Origin: JALZEG01 sp046263255
GTDB taxonomy: Bacteria > Actinomycetota > CADDZG01 > WHSQ01
Direction of reading: 5' to 3'
NCBI GenBank assembly: GCA_046263255.1
Contig: JBHELD010000060.1
Coordinates: 1 to 37,237 of the forward strand
Length of the DNA: 37,237 bases
The notes beneath the pieces are model-generated. The model saw nothing but the letters and a program-made list of their open reading frames with translations. It made no database searches and had not been told where the DNA came from. Below are positions 24,479 to 32,636 of this stretch, one piece after another. The position numbers and the translations under genes were made by a program. Position 1 is the stretch's first letter. Every line of letters begins with the position of its first letter.

Positions 24479-24985
24479 GTGGAGACGGCTGCGCGCATGA
24501 GCGAGCGGAGGGGGCGCTTCGAGGAGCTGTACGCCGCGCACGGCCGCGACGCTCTCCGTCTCGCCTACCTGCTCACCGGCAGCCGCGAGGAGGCCGAGGA
24601 CCTCGCGCAGGAGGCGTTCGTCCGGATCCTCGGGAGGTTCGGCGACCTGCGCAAGCCCGACGTCTTCCGCACGTACCTGATGAGGACGGTCACGAACCTC
24701 GCGCGCAGCGGCTTCCGCCGTCGCGACGTCGAGCGGCGCCACCGCGGCGAGCTCGCGACGAGCGACGCGGGCGTCGCCGACCCCGATCTCGCTCGGCGGG
24801 ACGAGGTGGCGCGCGCGCTCGCGCGCCTTCCACACCGGCAGAGGGCCGCGCTCGTGCTCCGCTACTGCGAGGACCTCTCGGAGCAGCAGACGGCGGAGGT
24901 GCTCCAGACGTCGGTCAAGGCGGTGAAGGCGCTGGTGACGCGGGGGCTCGCGGCGATGCGACGGGGAGAGGAGGTGTCCCGGTGA
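24479..24985 (+). CDS. ECF RNA polymerase sigma factor (SigE-like)
   Basis: This 168-residue sigma-70 family protein has region 2 (FEELYAAHGRDALRLAYLLTG, then EEAEDLAQEAFVRILGRF) and region 4 (ALARLPHRQRAALVLRYCED, then TAEVLQTSVKAVKALVTRGL), with no regions 1 or 3. It directs polymerase to a small regulon that cannot be read from here. The start is GTG at 24479; an ATG at 24497 is an alternative. The stop overlaps the next start as GTGA, linking it to a membrane protein gene. Confidence 0.92.
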   Translation: METAARMSERRGRFEELYAAHGRDALRLAYLLTGSREEAEDLAQEAFVRILGRFGDLRKPDVFRTYLMRTVTNLARSGFRRRDVERRHRGELATSDAGVADPDLARRDEVARALARLPHRQRAALVLRYCEDLSEQQTAEVLQTSVKAVKALVTRGLAAMRRGEEVSR

Positions 24986-26154
24986 ACGAGATCGAGCGAG
25001 GGCTGAGGGAGCTGGGGGAGGAGGCCGGGCGCGAGAGCGCAGGCGACCTGCGGCCGCGGCCGGGCTCTCTCGGGCGCGTCCGCCTGCGGCGGCGTCTCCT
25101 GTCGGGGAGCGTCGCGCTGTGCACCGCGCTCGTGGTCGCGGGCGGCGTCGTGCTGGCGGGCGACGGCGGCCCGCGGCGCGACCCGGCACCCGCGCGCCAG
25201 GAGGACGAGCCGTCGCCCCAGCCTGACCAACGGGCGGAGAGGTGCGGCGTCCCGTTCGAGCCGACCTATCTGCCGCCGGGGTTCGAGGCCGGACCGAAGG
25301 AAGGGGCCGGCGGCGACGCACCGGACGTCGTGGGCACCGTTGCCCACTTCGGCGGGTCGACCGGACGGTTCATCGAGGTCACGGTCCCGTTCCGCGGCGG
25401 GTTCGCCGAGACCCGGCGAGCCGCCGTCACCGTGCTGGGACGCCGCGGCGTCCTCGGCGCGATCCACGAGGGCTATGCGGTCGAGTTCCGCGTCGGCCGA
25501 TGCCGCTACGAGCTGCTCGGCTACGGCGTGACGCGGCGTCAGCTGCGCGACTTCGCGGAGGGTCTCGTGGCGACGGAGCCCCGGGCGAGCGCGTATTTCG
25601 CGGCCGTCTGGCCGGAGGACACCGCGGCCGGGGCGCGCCGCGGCTGCCGCCGCGGAGACCGCAGCGATCCCGTGGGCGTCGCGTCGGACTTCACCGCGCA
25701 GGTGATGCGCTGGCTCGATCCCGACGTGGCGATCGTCGCCCGGAGCCCATCCGAGCGGACGCTCGACGTGAGACCCGCGGACGGCGTGGGACGGGAGCCG
25801 CCGATCCGGCGGGGGGTGCGGCTGCACATGCGGGAGGTCCTGCCTGACTGCTGGTCGGTCGCGAGCGCGTCGCCGCCGGACGAGCGGGCCGTGCTCGGCA
25901 TCTCCGTCCGCGGCGAGAAGGTGGACGTCTCGTTCGATCGCGGGACCGGGGTCGGCGCGACCGTCGAGATCGGCTACGGCCGGAGCAAGGTTCGGAAGGT
26001 CTGGGACGCCCGGGCTCGGGGCCTGTTGCACCTCGACATCGGTTTCGAGCCCGAGACGACCGGCCATTTCCTGATCCTGCTGCACGACGCCGACGGGACG
26101 ACGTTCACGGCGTTGGGACGGCCGCTGCCGCCGGGGGACTTCGCGGCCGGTTAG
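24982..26154 (+). CDS. Membrane-anchored partner of the ECF sigma factor, unknown family
   Basis: This 390-residue protein has a cytoplasmic N-terminus of about 37 residues, one membrane helix (about 40-60, SVALCTALVVAGGVVLAG) and a large outer domain of some 320 residues. The position after the sigma gene and the topology fit an anti-sigma factor, but I see no HxxxCxxC zinc motif and the cytoplasmic part is short. The outer part opens with CGVPFEPTYLPPGFEAGP and carries scattered Cys. It could be the sensor, or simply a target of the sigma factor. Confidence 0.65.
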   Translation: MNEIERGLRELGEEAGRESAGDLRPRPGSLGRVRLRRRLLSGSVALCTALVVAGGVVLAGDGGPRRDPAPARQEDEPSPQPDQRAERCGVPFEPTYLPPGFEAGPKEGAGGDAPDVVGTVAHFGGSTGRFIEVTVPFRGGFAETRRAAVTVLGRRGVLGAIHEGYAVEFRVGRCRYELLGYGVTRRQLRDFAEGLVATEPRASAYFAAVWPEDTAAGARRGCRRGDRSDPVGVASDFTAQVMRWLDPDVAIVARSPSERTLDVRPADGVGREPPIRRGVRLHMREVLPDCWSVASASPPDERAVLGISVRGEKVDVSFDRGTGVGATVEIGYGRSKVRKVWDARARGLLHLDIGFEPETTGHFLILLHDADGTTFTALGRPLPPGDFAAG

Positions 26155-26192
26155 GACCGAGTGCCCCGCCGCGCCGCGGGTACGAACGGGCT

Positions 26193-27254
26193 ATGGAAGA
26201 GCCCGCGGCGTTCCGGCCCATGCTCGCGTCGCTCGCCCGCGAGCTGCCGGTCGAGGACGGCCTCTTCTACGAGCCGAAGTGGGACGGCTTCCGCTGCATC
26301 GTCTTCTCGACCGGCGGCGCCGTCGACCTCCGCAGCCGCCACGGCCGCCCCCTCGCGCGTTACTTCCCCGAGGTCGTCCCGGGGCTCGCCGCCGCCGGTC
26401 GCGACTTCGTCCTCGACGGGGAGCTGGTCGTCCCGGCCGGGGACCGGCTCGACTTCACCGCGCTGCTGCAGCGGCTGCATCCCGCGGAGTCGCGCGTCGA
26501 CCTCCTGAGCCGCGCGACGCCGGCGAGGTTCGTCGCGTTCGACGCCGTCGCAGCCGGAGGAGCGGACCTGCGGGCACGCGGGTTCGGCGAACGCCGGAGG
26601 ATCCTCGAGGCGATGCTCCACGACAGCCCCGGCCCGCTGGTGCTCACGCCGTGCACGCGCGCTCCGGAGGTCGCACGACGATGGCTCGACGAGGCCGGAG
26701 GCGGAGGCATCGACGGCGTCGTCGTCAAGCACGAGGACCTCCCGTACGTCGAGGGAAAGCGGCGGATGCTGAAGGTCAAACGCGAGCGGACCGCCGAGTG
26801 CGTGGTCGGCGCCTTTCGATGGCACGCGGAGGAGCGAACGGTGGGATCGCTGCTGCTCGGCCTCTACGACGCGGGCGTGCTGCGGCACTGCGGGCTCGCC
26901 GCATCGTTCGGCGCCGGGTTCCGCCGGGAGCTGACCGACCTGCTCCTCCCGCGCACCGTGCCGTTGGAGGGCCACCCCTGGGAGAACGGGTTCAACCTCT
27001 CCGGAGGACCGGTGGGGCGGCTCCCGGGGGCCGCCAGCCGCTGGGCCTACGGCCGCGAGATAACGTTCGTCCCGCTCGACCCGGCGCTCGTCTGCGAGGC
27101 GGCGTACGACCACGTCGAAGGGCAGCGCTTCCGTCACCCGCTGAAGTTCCGCCGGTGGCGCCCCGACCGCGGCCCGCGCTCGTGCACCTACGAGCAGCTC
27201 GGCGACGACGTGTCGCCGCTCGTTGCGCAGGTCGCGGCAGGGGCACAGGCGTGA
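26193..27254 (+). CDS. ligC: ATP-dependent DNA ligase, LigC type
   Basis: This 353-residue ligase has the adenylation lysine at Lys29 (YEPKWDGFR), then FVLDGELVV, VAFDAVAAGG, IDGVVVKHEDLPY and MLKVKRERTAECVV as nucleotidyltransferase motifs, and a C-terminal OB domain starting near GSLLLGLYDAGVLRHCG. The length matches mycobacterial LigC rather than full LigD, which adds polymerase and nuclease domains. It overlaps the polymerase gene as GTGA. No Ku gene is in the window, so base excision or gap repair fits better than end joining. Confidence 0.85.
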   Translation: MEEPAAFRPMLASLARELPVEDGLFYEPKWDGFRCIVFSTGGAVDLRSRHGRPLARYFPEVVPGLAAAGRDFVLDGELVVPAGDRLDFTALLQRLHPAESRVDLLSRATPARFVAFDAVAAGGADLRARGFGERRRILEAMLHDSPGPLVLTPCTRAPEVARRWLDEAGGGGIDGVVVKHEDLPYVEGKRRMLKVKRERTAECVVGAFRWHAEERTVGSLLLGLYDAGVLRHCGLAASFGAGFRRELTDLLLPRTVPLEGHPWENGFNLSGGPVGRLPGAASRWAYGREITFVPLDPALVCEAAYDHVEGQRFRHPLKFRRWRPDRGPRSCTYEQLGDDVSPLVAQVAAGAQA

Positions 27255-28153
27255 AGCAACGTATCGACGTCGACGTCGGCGGGCGGCGGGTCACGATCTC
27301 CTCGCCCGACCGCGTGCTGTGGCCCGACGCAGGTTTCACCAAGAGCGACGCGCTCCTCTACTACACGCGCATCGCGCCGGCCCTGCTTCCCGAGATCCGC
27401 GACCGTCCGCTGACGCTGAAGCGCGCGCCGGAGGGGCTCCTGGGCCCGTGGTGGTACCAGACGGAATGCCCGAGCCCCCCGTCGTGGATGCGCACGATCG
27501 CGGTCCCGGGAGCCGAGGGCGACAAGACCTGGAACTACTGCGCCGCGGACGAGCCCGCCGCGCCCGTGTGGCTGACGAACCTCGGGTGCCTCGAGCTGCA
27601 CCCGCTGCTGTTCGTCGAGACCGACCCCGCGCACCCGCTCGACCTCGTCTTCGACCTCGATCCCGGTCCGCCGGCGGGACTCGCCGACGCCGCGGCGGTC
27701 GCGCTCACGCTCCGGTCCGTCCTGGCAGACCAGGGGCTCGAGGCGCTGGTGAAGTCGTCGGGGGCCGCGGGTCTGCACGTCGTCGTCGCGCTCGACGGCA
27801 CGAACACGTTCGAGGACACGAAGACGTTCGCGCGCCTCGTGGCCGAGACGATCGAGGACGCGGACCCGCTAGTCGTCACGCAGAAGGGGCCGGCCGCTCG
27901 CCGCGGGAAGGTCCTCATCGACTGGCAGCAGAACGGCCGCTTCCGCTCGGTCGCCGGTCCGTACTCGCTGAGGCTCGCGCGCCTTCCGTACGTCGCGGCG
28001 CCGCTCGCGTGGGAGGAGCTCGAAGCGGCGGCCGAGGCGAGGCGAGACGACGCGTTGCTGCTCCTGCCCGACGACGTGCTGGAACGGGTCGAGCGCGGGC
28101 GCGACCCGTGGCGACGGGGGGAGCGGCCGCGGCACGCGCTGCCGCTGCGTTGA
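27251..28153 (+). CDS. LigD-type primase-polymerase (Prim-PolC-like)
   Basis: This 300-residue archaeo-eukaryotic primase-fold polymerase is the stand-alone form of the LigD polymerase domain. The metal site is Asp135 and Asp137 (LVFDLDPGP), the SSGAAGLHV motif carries His176, and Asp224 (GKVLIDWQQN) is the third acid. SVAGPYSLRLARLPYVAAPL closes the core. It is coupled to the LigC-type ligase. In mycobacteria such a pair fills and seals short gaps in excision repair, which I infer here. Confidence 0.85.
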   Translation: MKQRIDVDVGGRRVTISSPDRVLWPDAGFTKSDALLYYTRIAPALLPEIRDRPLTLKRAPEGLLGPWWYQTECPSPPSWMRTIAVPGAEGDKTWNYCAADEPAAPVWLTNLGCLELHPLLFVETDPAHPLDLVFDLDPGPPAGLADAAAVALTLRSVLADQGLEALVKSSGAAGLHVVVALDGTNTFEDTKTFARLVAETIEDADPLVVTQKGPAARRGKVLIDWQQNGRFRSVAGPYSLRLARLPYVAAPLAWEELEAAAEARRDDALLLLPDDVLERVERGRDPWRRGERPRHALPLR

Positions 28154-28232
28154 CTCCGGGGCGCTCGGGTTAGGCAGAGCGCCTGCGTGGTATACGGAGG
28201 CGGGCATCTTCCGCGCAGGGGATGGAGGCGAC

Positions 28233-28421
28233 ATGGGAAAGAGGCGTCTGGCCGCGGCCGTAGCGCTCGCGGGGGCTCTGGTCGTTCCGATGGGAGGGGC
28301 CGCCGGGGCGCGCCACACGTGCGGGCTCGACGATCCGACGTTGAACGCGCTGTGCGAGAGCCACGTCGAGAACTCGAAGCTGTTCCAGAAGATCGTCTGC
28401 CTGCTGCTGTCTCGCTGCTAG
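28233..28421 (+). CDS. Small secreted cysteine-rich peptide, unknown
   Basis: This 62-residue protein starts MGKRRLAAAVALAGALVVP, a signal peptide with likely cleavage after GGAAGA. The mature peptide of about 37 residues has four Cys and is helical and charged in its middle (ESHVENSKLFQK), ending in VCLLLSRC. GGAGG lies 4 nt before the ATG, and TATACG at 28191-28196 is a -10 candidate. Two short hairpins follow (28426-28440 and 28457-28469). Two disulfides are likely. I recognise no family. Confidence 0.65.
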   Translation: MGKRRLAAAVALAGALVVPMGGAAGARHTCGLDDPTLNALCESHVENSKLFQKIVCLLLSRC

Positions 28422-28475
28422 GCGTGCGTCTTCCGGACGCCGGCGAAAGTCTGCCTGCCGCGAAGCGGCCCTCGC

Positions 28476-28481
28476 TATCCT
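28476..28481 (+). promoter_or_regulatory. -10 box of a leaderless promoter
   Basis: TATCCT with exactly 7 nt before the GTG at 28489. No SD precedes that start. Confidence 0.5.
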
Positions 28482-28488
28482 GCGGTGC

Positions 28489-28959
28489 GTGACCCGCTCC
28501 CGGACGGCGCAAGGACGTCTGCTTACGGCCGGGTGCGGCACGGCTCTGCTCGTGCTCTCGTTCGTACCTCTGTGGGCGACCTATCGCGTGCCCGGCCTCG
28601 GGCTGTTTCCGCCCGAGACCGTCCACCGGAACGCGTGGGCGGCGTACGGGCTGGGCATTCAGGTCGCGCTGATGCTCGCGGTCGCCGCGATGCTCCTCGC
28701 CGCCGCCGGCGCAGCCCGGCGCGGCGTTCCCGCGGTGCGCGACGGCCGAGCCTCGTTCGCGACGTCGGTGGCGGCTCTCGCGGCGCTGGTGGCGGAGGCG
28801 GTCTCGGGACCGGAGGGAAGCTCGGATCCCAGCGGGTATGGGATCTCCCGCGGCGTCCTGCTGTTCCTCGGACTCGGACTCGCGTGCGGCATGACTTACG
28901 GTGGCTACGTGACGATGCGCGGGACGCGGCCGGAGCGATCGATCGACGGAGGAGAGTGA
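28489..28959 (+). CDS. Four-helix membrane protein, unknown
   Basis: This 156-residue protein has four predicted membrane helices (about 12-30, 54-73, 88-106 and 122-142). The first loop contains FVPLWATYRVPGLGLFPPET. No family motif is recognised. The start GTG at 28489 follows a leaderless -10, and the stop lies 1 nt before the next gene, so the two form an operon. Confidence 0.6.
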   Translation: MTRSRTAQGRLLTAGCGTALLVLSFVPLWATYRVPGLGLFPPETVHRNAWAAYGLGIQVALMLAVAAMLLAAAGAARRGVPAVRDGRASFATSVAALAALVAEAVSGPEGSSDPSGYGISRGVLLFLGLGLACGMTYGGYVTMRGTRPERSIDGGE

Positions 28960-28960
28960 C

Positions 28961-29809
28961 GTGGACGAAGAGCTGTTCCAGATCCTCAGCCTGTTCCTGC
29001 TGCTGGGGCTGCTGCTGACGCTGTTCGGCGTGCTCCAGTCGCTCGGCGCCATCCGCAAGGCGATGGAGAACGTGGACGCGCGGGGCCCCCGGCCCGAAGC
29101 GTCGCCGGCACCGGCGTCGGAGGCCTCCGCCGCTGCAGAGGGGGGGACGGCCGGTGAGACGGGGCCCGCGTGGGCGCGGCCGGACGGCATCGACACCGGG
29201 CCCCCCCCGACGGCGGCCGCGACGCCGGCCGCCGAGCGGACGGGGTGGCCGTCGCCGCAGGAAGCCACCGCGATCCCGTCCGTCGGGGAGGAGACGCCTT
29301 CGCCCGAGCCCGCGCAGGAGACGTCGCCGGCACGCGAGTCTCGCCAGCTGTACGCCGACGCCGGGCTGGCGGCCGCCACTCCGAGCGAGTCCGCGCTCCG
29401 TCCCGCCGGCCAGGAGGAGCCGGCGGAGAACCCCTTCGAGACGGCGCCGGAGCCTCGGCAAGAGGAACCCGAGCCCGAGCCACAGGGCGCGCCAGCCGAG
29501 GACCCTCAGGAGCAGCCGTTCGAGCGCGACGGGAGGTGGTGGTTCCGCCGCGGCGACGAGCTGCTCGTCTACGAGGAGCAGTCGGGTCAGTGGGTCTCGG
29601 CCGCCGAGCCGTCGAAGACCGGAAGCCTCGCGACCGGCGCGACGGGCACGACCGAGAGCGCTGCACCGGCCGAAGGCGCGGGGGCCGCCGCGGGACAGGT
29701 CACCACGCAGCTCGAGCCGGCGGGGTCGTTCTGGAAGTGCCCCTCGTGCGGCGCGGTCAACGGGTCGACGGCGACCTCGTGCCGCATGTGCTTCACAGCT
29801 CGTCCGTAG
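28961..29809 (+). CDS. Membrane-anchored protein with C-terminal zinc ribbon
   Basis: This 282-residue protein has one N-terminal membrane helix (about 6-26, ILSLFLLLGLLLTLFGVL). A long Pro/Glu/Ala-rich, probably disordered linker (about 45-180) carries a short folded patch FERDGRWWFRRGDELLVYEE. The C-terminus FWKCPSCGAVNGSTATSCRM ends a RanBP2-type zinc finger with four Cys. Such fingers bind RNA, ubiquitin-like folds or proteins; the partner here is unknown. The 3' end overlaps a convergent membrane gene by 17 nt. Confidence 0.65.
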   Translation: MDEELFQILSLFLLLGLLLTLFGVLQSLGAIRKAMENVDARGPRPEASPAPASEASAAAEGGTAGETGPAWARPDGIDTGPPPTAAATPAAERTGWPSPQEATAIPSVGEETPSPEPAQETSPARESRQLYADAGLAAATPSESALRPAGQEEPAENPFETAPEPRQEEPEPEPQGAPAEDPQEQPFERDGRWWFRRGDELLVYEEQSGQWVSAAEPSKTGSLATGATGTTESAAPAEGAGAAAGQVTTQLEPAGSFWKCPSCGAVNGSTATSCRMCFTARP

Positions 29810-30080
29810 CGAGGTCCCGCAGCTTCGCGCCGAGCCAGGGCAGCGCGGGATCGCGCCCCAGCGCGGCCCCGAGCAGGAACAGCAGCCAGATCGCAGCCCC
29901 CGCGATCGCGAGGGGGAGGACCAGCGTCTCGACGGTCGCGGCCGCGAGGTAGAGGAACGCCGGCCACAGCGCGCCCAGCACGATCGCCTAGAGGCCGTGC
30001 CAGCGCATCCGGGGGGTCTTCCCGGAGAAGAAGGCGACGAGGCCGGTCACGGGCAGGAGCAGATACGCGAAGCCGGCCAT
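29793..30080 (-). pseudogene. Small membrane protein gene with in-frame TAG
   Basis: From the ATG at 30080 the frame reads MAGFAYLLLPVTGLVAFFSG, then RMRWHGL, meets TAG at 29990-29988 and continues in the same frame as AIVLGALWPAFLYLAAATVE to a TGA. Together it is a 94-residue protein with three hydrophobic stretches. WHGL followed by Gln (CAG) is what I would expect, and CAG to TAG is one change. A TAGGGT box lies 10 nt upstream of the ATG. It may be a nonsense mutant, a sequence error or a readthrough gene. The downstream part could also start at the GTG 29981. Confidence 0.65.
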
Positions 30081-30180
30081 GGTGTGGCCAACCCTAAGCC
30101 GGGCAGAAGTATCCGGTAGGGGCACTACCCTGCTCCCCCGCGCGGCTTCCGCGCCGCCACCCCGACAACAGGACGTGTAG

Positions 30181-32178
30181 ATGAGCAACCGCCTGGCGCA
30201 GGAGACGAGCCCTTACCTCCTGCAGCACAAGGACAACCCGGTCGACTGGCACCCCTGGGGGCCCGACGCCCTGCAGCAGGCGCGCGCCGAGGACAAGCCG
30301 ATCCTGCTGTCGATCGGTTACGCCGCGTGCCACTGGTGCCACGTCATGGAGCGCGAGTCGTTCGAGGACGAAGACACGGCCGCGCTGATGAACGAGGGCT
30401 TCGTGTGCGTCAAGGTCGACCGTGAGGAGCGGCCCGACCTCGACGCGATCTACATGGAGGCGGTCCAGGCGATGACCGGTCACGGTGGCTGGCCGATGAC
30501 GGTCTTCCTCACGCCCGAGGGCGCCCCGTTCTTCGGCGGGACCTACTTCCCGCCACAGGACCGTCACGGGCTGCCGGGGTTCAAGTCGCTGCTGCGCGCG
30601 GTCTCGGACGCCTGGCGCGAGCGGCGGCACGAGGTGGAGGGGCAGGGGCGGAAGCTCGTCGACGCGATCGGCGTCGCGACGAAGCTGCGCCCGTCGAACG
30701 AGGTGGTGACGTCGGACCTGGTCCACGCGGCCGGCCGCGCAGTCGCGCGCTCGTTCGACGCGGAGTGGGGAGGGTTCGGCGGCGCGCCGAAGTTCCCGCA
30801 GCCGATGACCGTCGACTTCCTCCTTCGCCTGTCGGTCCACGGTGACGACGACGCCGCCCGCATGGCCGCGGTGACCCTCGAACGGATGGCCGCGGGCGGG
30901 ATGTACGACCAGCTCGGGGGCGGCTTCGCCCGTTACTCGGTCGACCGGGAGTGGGTGGTGCCGCACTTCGAGAAGATGCTCTACGACAACGCGCAACTCC
31001 TTCGAACGTACGCACGCTCCTGGCAGCTCACGGGCAACGAGCGTCATCGCACGGTCGCGAGGGAGACGGCGGAGTGGATGTTCCGCGAGATGCGCGACGC
31101 CGGCGGCGGGTTCTGGTCGTCCCTCGACGCGGACTCCGAGGGCGAGGAGGGCAAGTTCTACGTCTGGTCGCTCGACGAGGTGCGCGAGGTGCTGGGGGAC
31201 GACGCCCGCGCCGCGAGCGCGTACTGGGGCTTCACCGAGCGGGGGAACTTCGAGGGCCGCAACATCCCGGTGCTCACCGGCGCGGACGTCGCACACGAGA
31301 CGGTCGAGAGGGCGCGCGCGGCCCTCATGGAGCGGCGGGCGACGCGCGTGCGGCCCGGAACCGACGACAAGGTGCTGGTCGCGTGGAACGGTCTTGCCGC
31401 GGCGGCGCTCGCGGAGGCAGGGGCCGCGCTGGACGAGCCGCGGTGGGTGCAGGTCGCGGGCGAGGTCGTCGGCTTCGTGCTCGGGACGATGCGCGTCGAC
31501 GGCCGCCTCATGCGGTCGTACCGGCGAGGGACCGTCAACCATCTCGGCTATTCGGAGGACTACGCGGCGGTGCTGGAGGCGTGTCTCGCGCTGTGGGAGG
31601 CGACGGGCGAGCTGCGCTGGCTGACGGAGGCGCGCTGGGCCGCGGACGACGCGATCCGGCTGTTCCTGGACCCCGTCACCGGCGGGTTCTTCACGACCGG
31701 CTCGGACGCGCAGGCGCTCGTGACTCGGCCGAAGGACCTCTTCGACAACGCGGTGCCGGCGGCGAACTCGATGTTCGCCCTCGAGCTGCAGAGGCTGGCG
31801 GCGCTGACGGGCGAACGCTCCTACGAGAGCCATGCGGTCACGGTCGTCCGGCTCGTGCGCGACCTCGTCGGGCAGTCGCCGCTCGGCTTCGGCCATCTCC
31901 TGGGCGCCATCGACCTGTACACCTCGGGCCCGGTTGAGGTGGTGATCGTGGGGCGCGACCGCCGCGCCCTGCTGCAGCAGCTCCATTCGCGCTGGCGCCC
32001 GAACGCGGTGCTCGCGCTCGTCGACGACGTCTCGGCCGGGGCTGCGGCGCTCGTCCCCTTGCTCGAGGGCAGGTCCGCGACCGGCGGACGAGCGACCGCG
32101 TACGTGTGCCGCAACGGGACCTGCAAGCTCCCGGTGACGGAGCCGGGAGACCTGGAGGAGCAGCTCGCGCTCGCATGA
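30181..32178 (+). CDS. DUF255 thioredoxin-like protein (YyaL/spermatogenesis-associated 20 family)
   Basis: This 665-residue cytosolic protein has an N-terminal thioredoxin-fold domain (about 1-165) opening with NRLAQETSPYLLQHKDNPVD and carrying the CHWC pair Cys50 and Cys53, then GGWPMTVFLTP and GGTYFPPQ. The rest is an alpha/alpha toroid of the N-acylglucosamine-2-epimerase or cellulase type, with VPHFEKMLYDNAQLL and YWGFTERGNFEGRN. The reaction is unknown in all bacteria I know of. It overlaps the arfB start as ATGA. A TACCCT box at 30126-30131 is a promoter candidate. Confidence 0.9.
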   Translation: MSNRLAQETSPYLLQHKDNPVDWHPWGPDALQQARAEDKPILLSIGYAACHWCHVMERESFEDEDTAALMNEGFVCVKVDREERPDLDAIYMEAVQAMTGHGGWPMTVFLTPEGAPFFGGTYFPPQDRHGLPGFKSLLRAVSDAWRERRHEVEGQGRKLVDAIGVATKLRPSNEVVTSDLVHAAGRAVARSFDAEWGGFGGAPKFPQPMTVDFLLRLSVHGDDDAARMAAVTLERMAAGGMYDQLGGGFARYSVDREWVVPHFEKMLYDNAQLLRTYARSWQLTGNERHRTVARETAEWMFREMRDAGGGFWSSLDADSEGEEGKFYVWSLDEVREVLGDDARAASAYWGFTERGNFEGRNIPVLTGADVAHETVERARAALMERRATRVRPGTDDKVLVAWNGLAAAALAEAGAALDEPRWVQVAGEVVGFVLGTMRVDGRLMRSYRRGTVNHLGYSEDYAAVLEACLALWEATGELRWLTEARWAADDAIRLFLDPVTGGFFTTGSDAQALVTRPKDLFDNAVPAANSMFALELQRLAALTGERSYESHAVTVVRLVRDLVGQSPLGFGHLLGAIDLYTSGPVEVVIVGRDRRALLQQLHSRWRPNAVLALVDDVSAGAAALVPLLEGRSATGGRATAYVCRNGTCKLPVTEPGDLEEQLALA

Positions 32179-32606
32179 ACGGCGGCGTCCGCGTGAACCG
32201 CTCGCTGGTGATCCCGGAGGACGAGATCCGGCTCGAGTTCACGACGTCCGGGGGGCCGGGGGGGCAGCACGCGAACAGGAGCTCCACCCGGGCGGTGCTG
32301 GTCTGGAACGTCGAGGCGTCGCGCGCCCTCGGCCCCCGGCAGAAGGCGCGCGTCAGGGGGAAGCTCCGACACCGCATCGACTCCGCGGGGAACCTGCGCC
32401 TGTCGAGCGACGCGCACCGGTCGCAGCTGCGCAACCGCGAGGCGGTCCGGGAGCGTCTGCGGAGCATCGTCGAGGCGGCGCTGCGGCCGGAGAAGAAGCG
32501 GATCGGGACGACCCCGACGCGCGCCGCGACGGAGGGGCGTCTGAGGACGAAGAGAGCGCGGTCGGACGTTAAGAGGGCCCGGAGGCCCCCGGGGCCGGAC
32601 GACTAG
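32175..32606 (+). CDS. arfB: Alternative ribosome rescue factor (ArfB/YaeJ-like peptidyl-tRNA hydrolase)
   Basis: This 143-residue release-factor-like protein has the catalytic GGQ at residues 29-31 in FTTSGGPGGQHANR, an RLSSDAHRSQLRNREA middle segment and a very basic tail (KRIGTTPTRAATEGRLRTKR) that would enter the empty mRNA channel. It hydrolyses peptidyl-tRNA on ribosomes stalled without a stop codon, without codon recognition. The start at the ATG 32175 overlaps the preceding stop; a GTG at 32193 is an alternative. Confidence 0.88.
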   Translation: MNGGVRVNRSLVIPEDEIRLEFTTSGGPGGQHANRSSTRAVLVWNVEASRALGPRQKARVRGKLRHRIDSAGNLRLSSDAHRSQLRNREAVRERLRSIVEAALRPEKKRIGTTPTRAATEGRLRTKRARSDVKRARRPPGPDD

Positions 32607-32630
32607 GTGTATCACGTAACGTGATACACT
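32607..32630 (+). promoter_or_regulatory. Operator palindrome and -10 box of the toxin-antitoxin genes
   Basis: GTGTATCACGT (32607-32617) and ACGTGATACAC (32619-32629) are perfect 11-bp arms around a single A. The right arm includes the -10 box TACACT (32625-32630), 6 nt before the antitoxin GTG. A bound antitoxin would block RNA polymerase, the usual autoregulation of such modules. It starts right after the arfB stop. Confidence 0.85.
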
Positions 32631-32636
32631 AGCCGC

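Noticed and set aside
26193..28153. Classical LigD non-homologous end-joining locus
   Set aside because: Ligase and polymerase are separate, there is no 3'-phosphoesterase domain and no ku gene in view.
20603..29990. Genome-wide reassignment of TAG as a sense codon
   Set aside because: TAG ends hmgA, hpd, nadB, purF, purE, arfB and several other intact genes here at the expected family length.
30115..30129. GGTAG/CTACC inverted repeat upstream of the DUF255 gene
   Set aside because: Arms of only 5 bp; too weak to call an operator without conservation.
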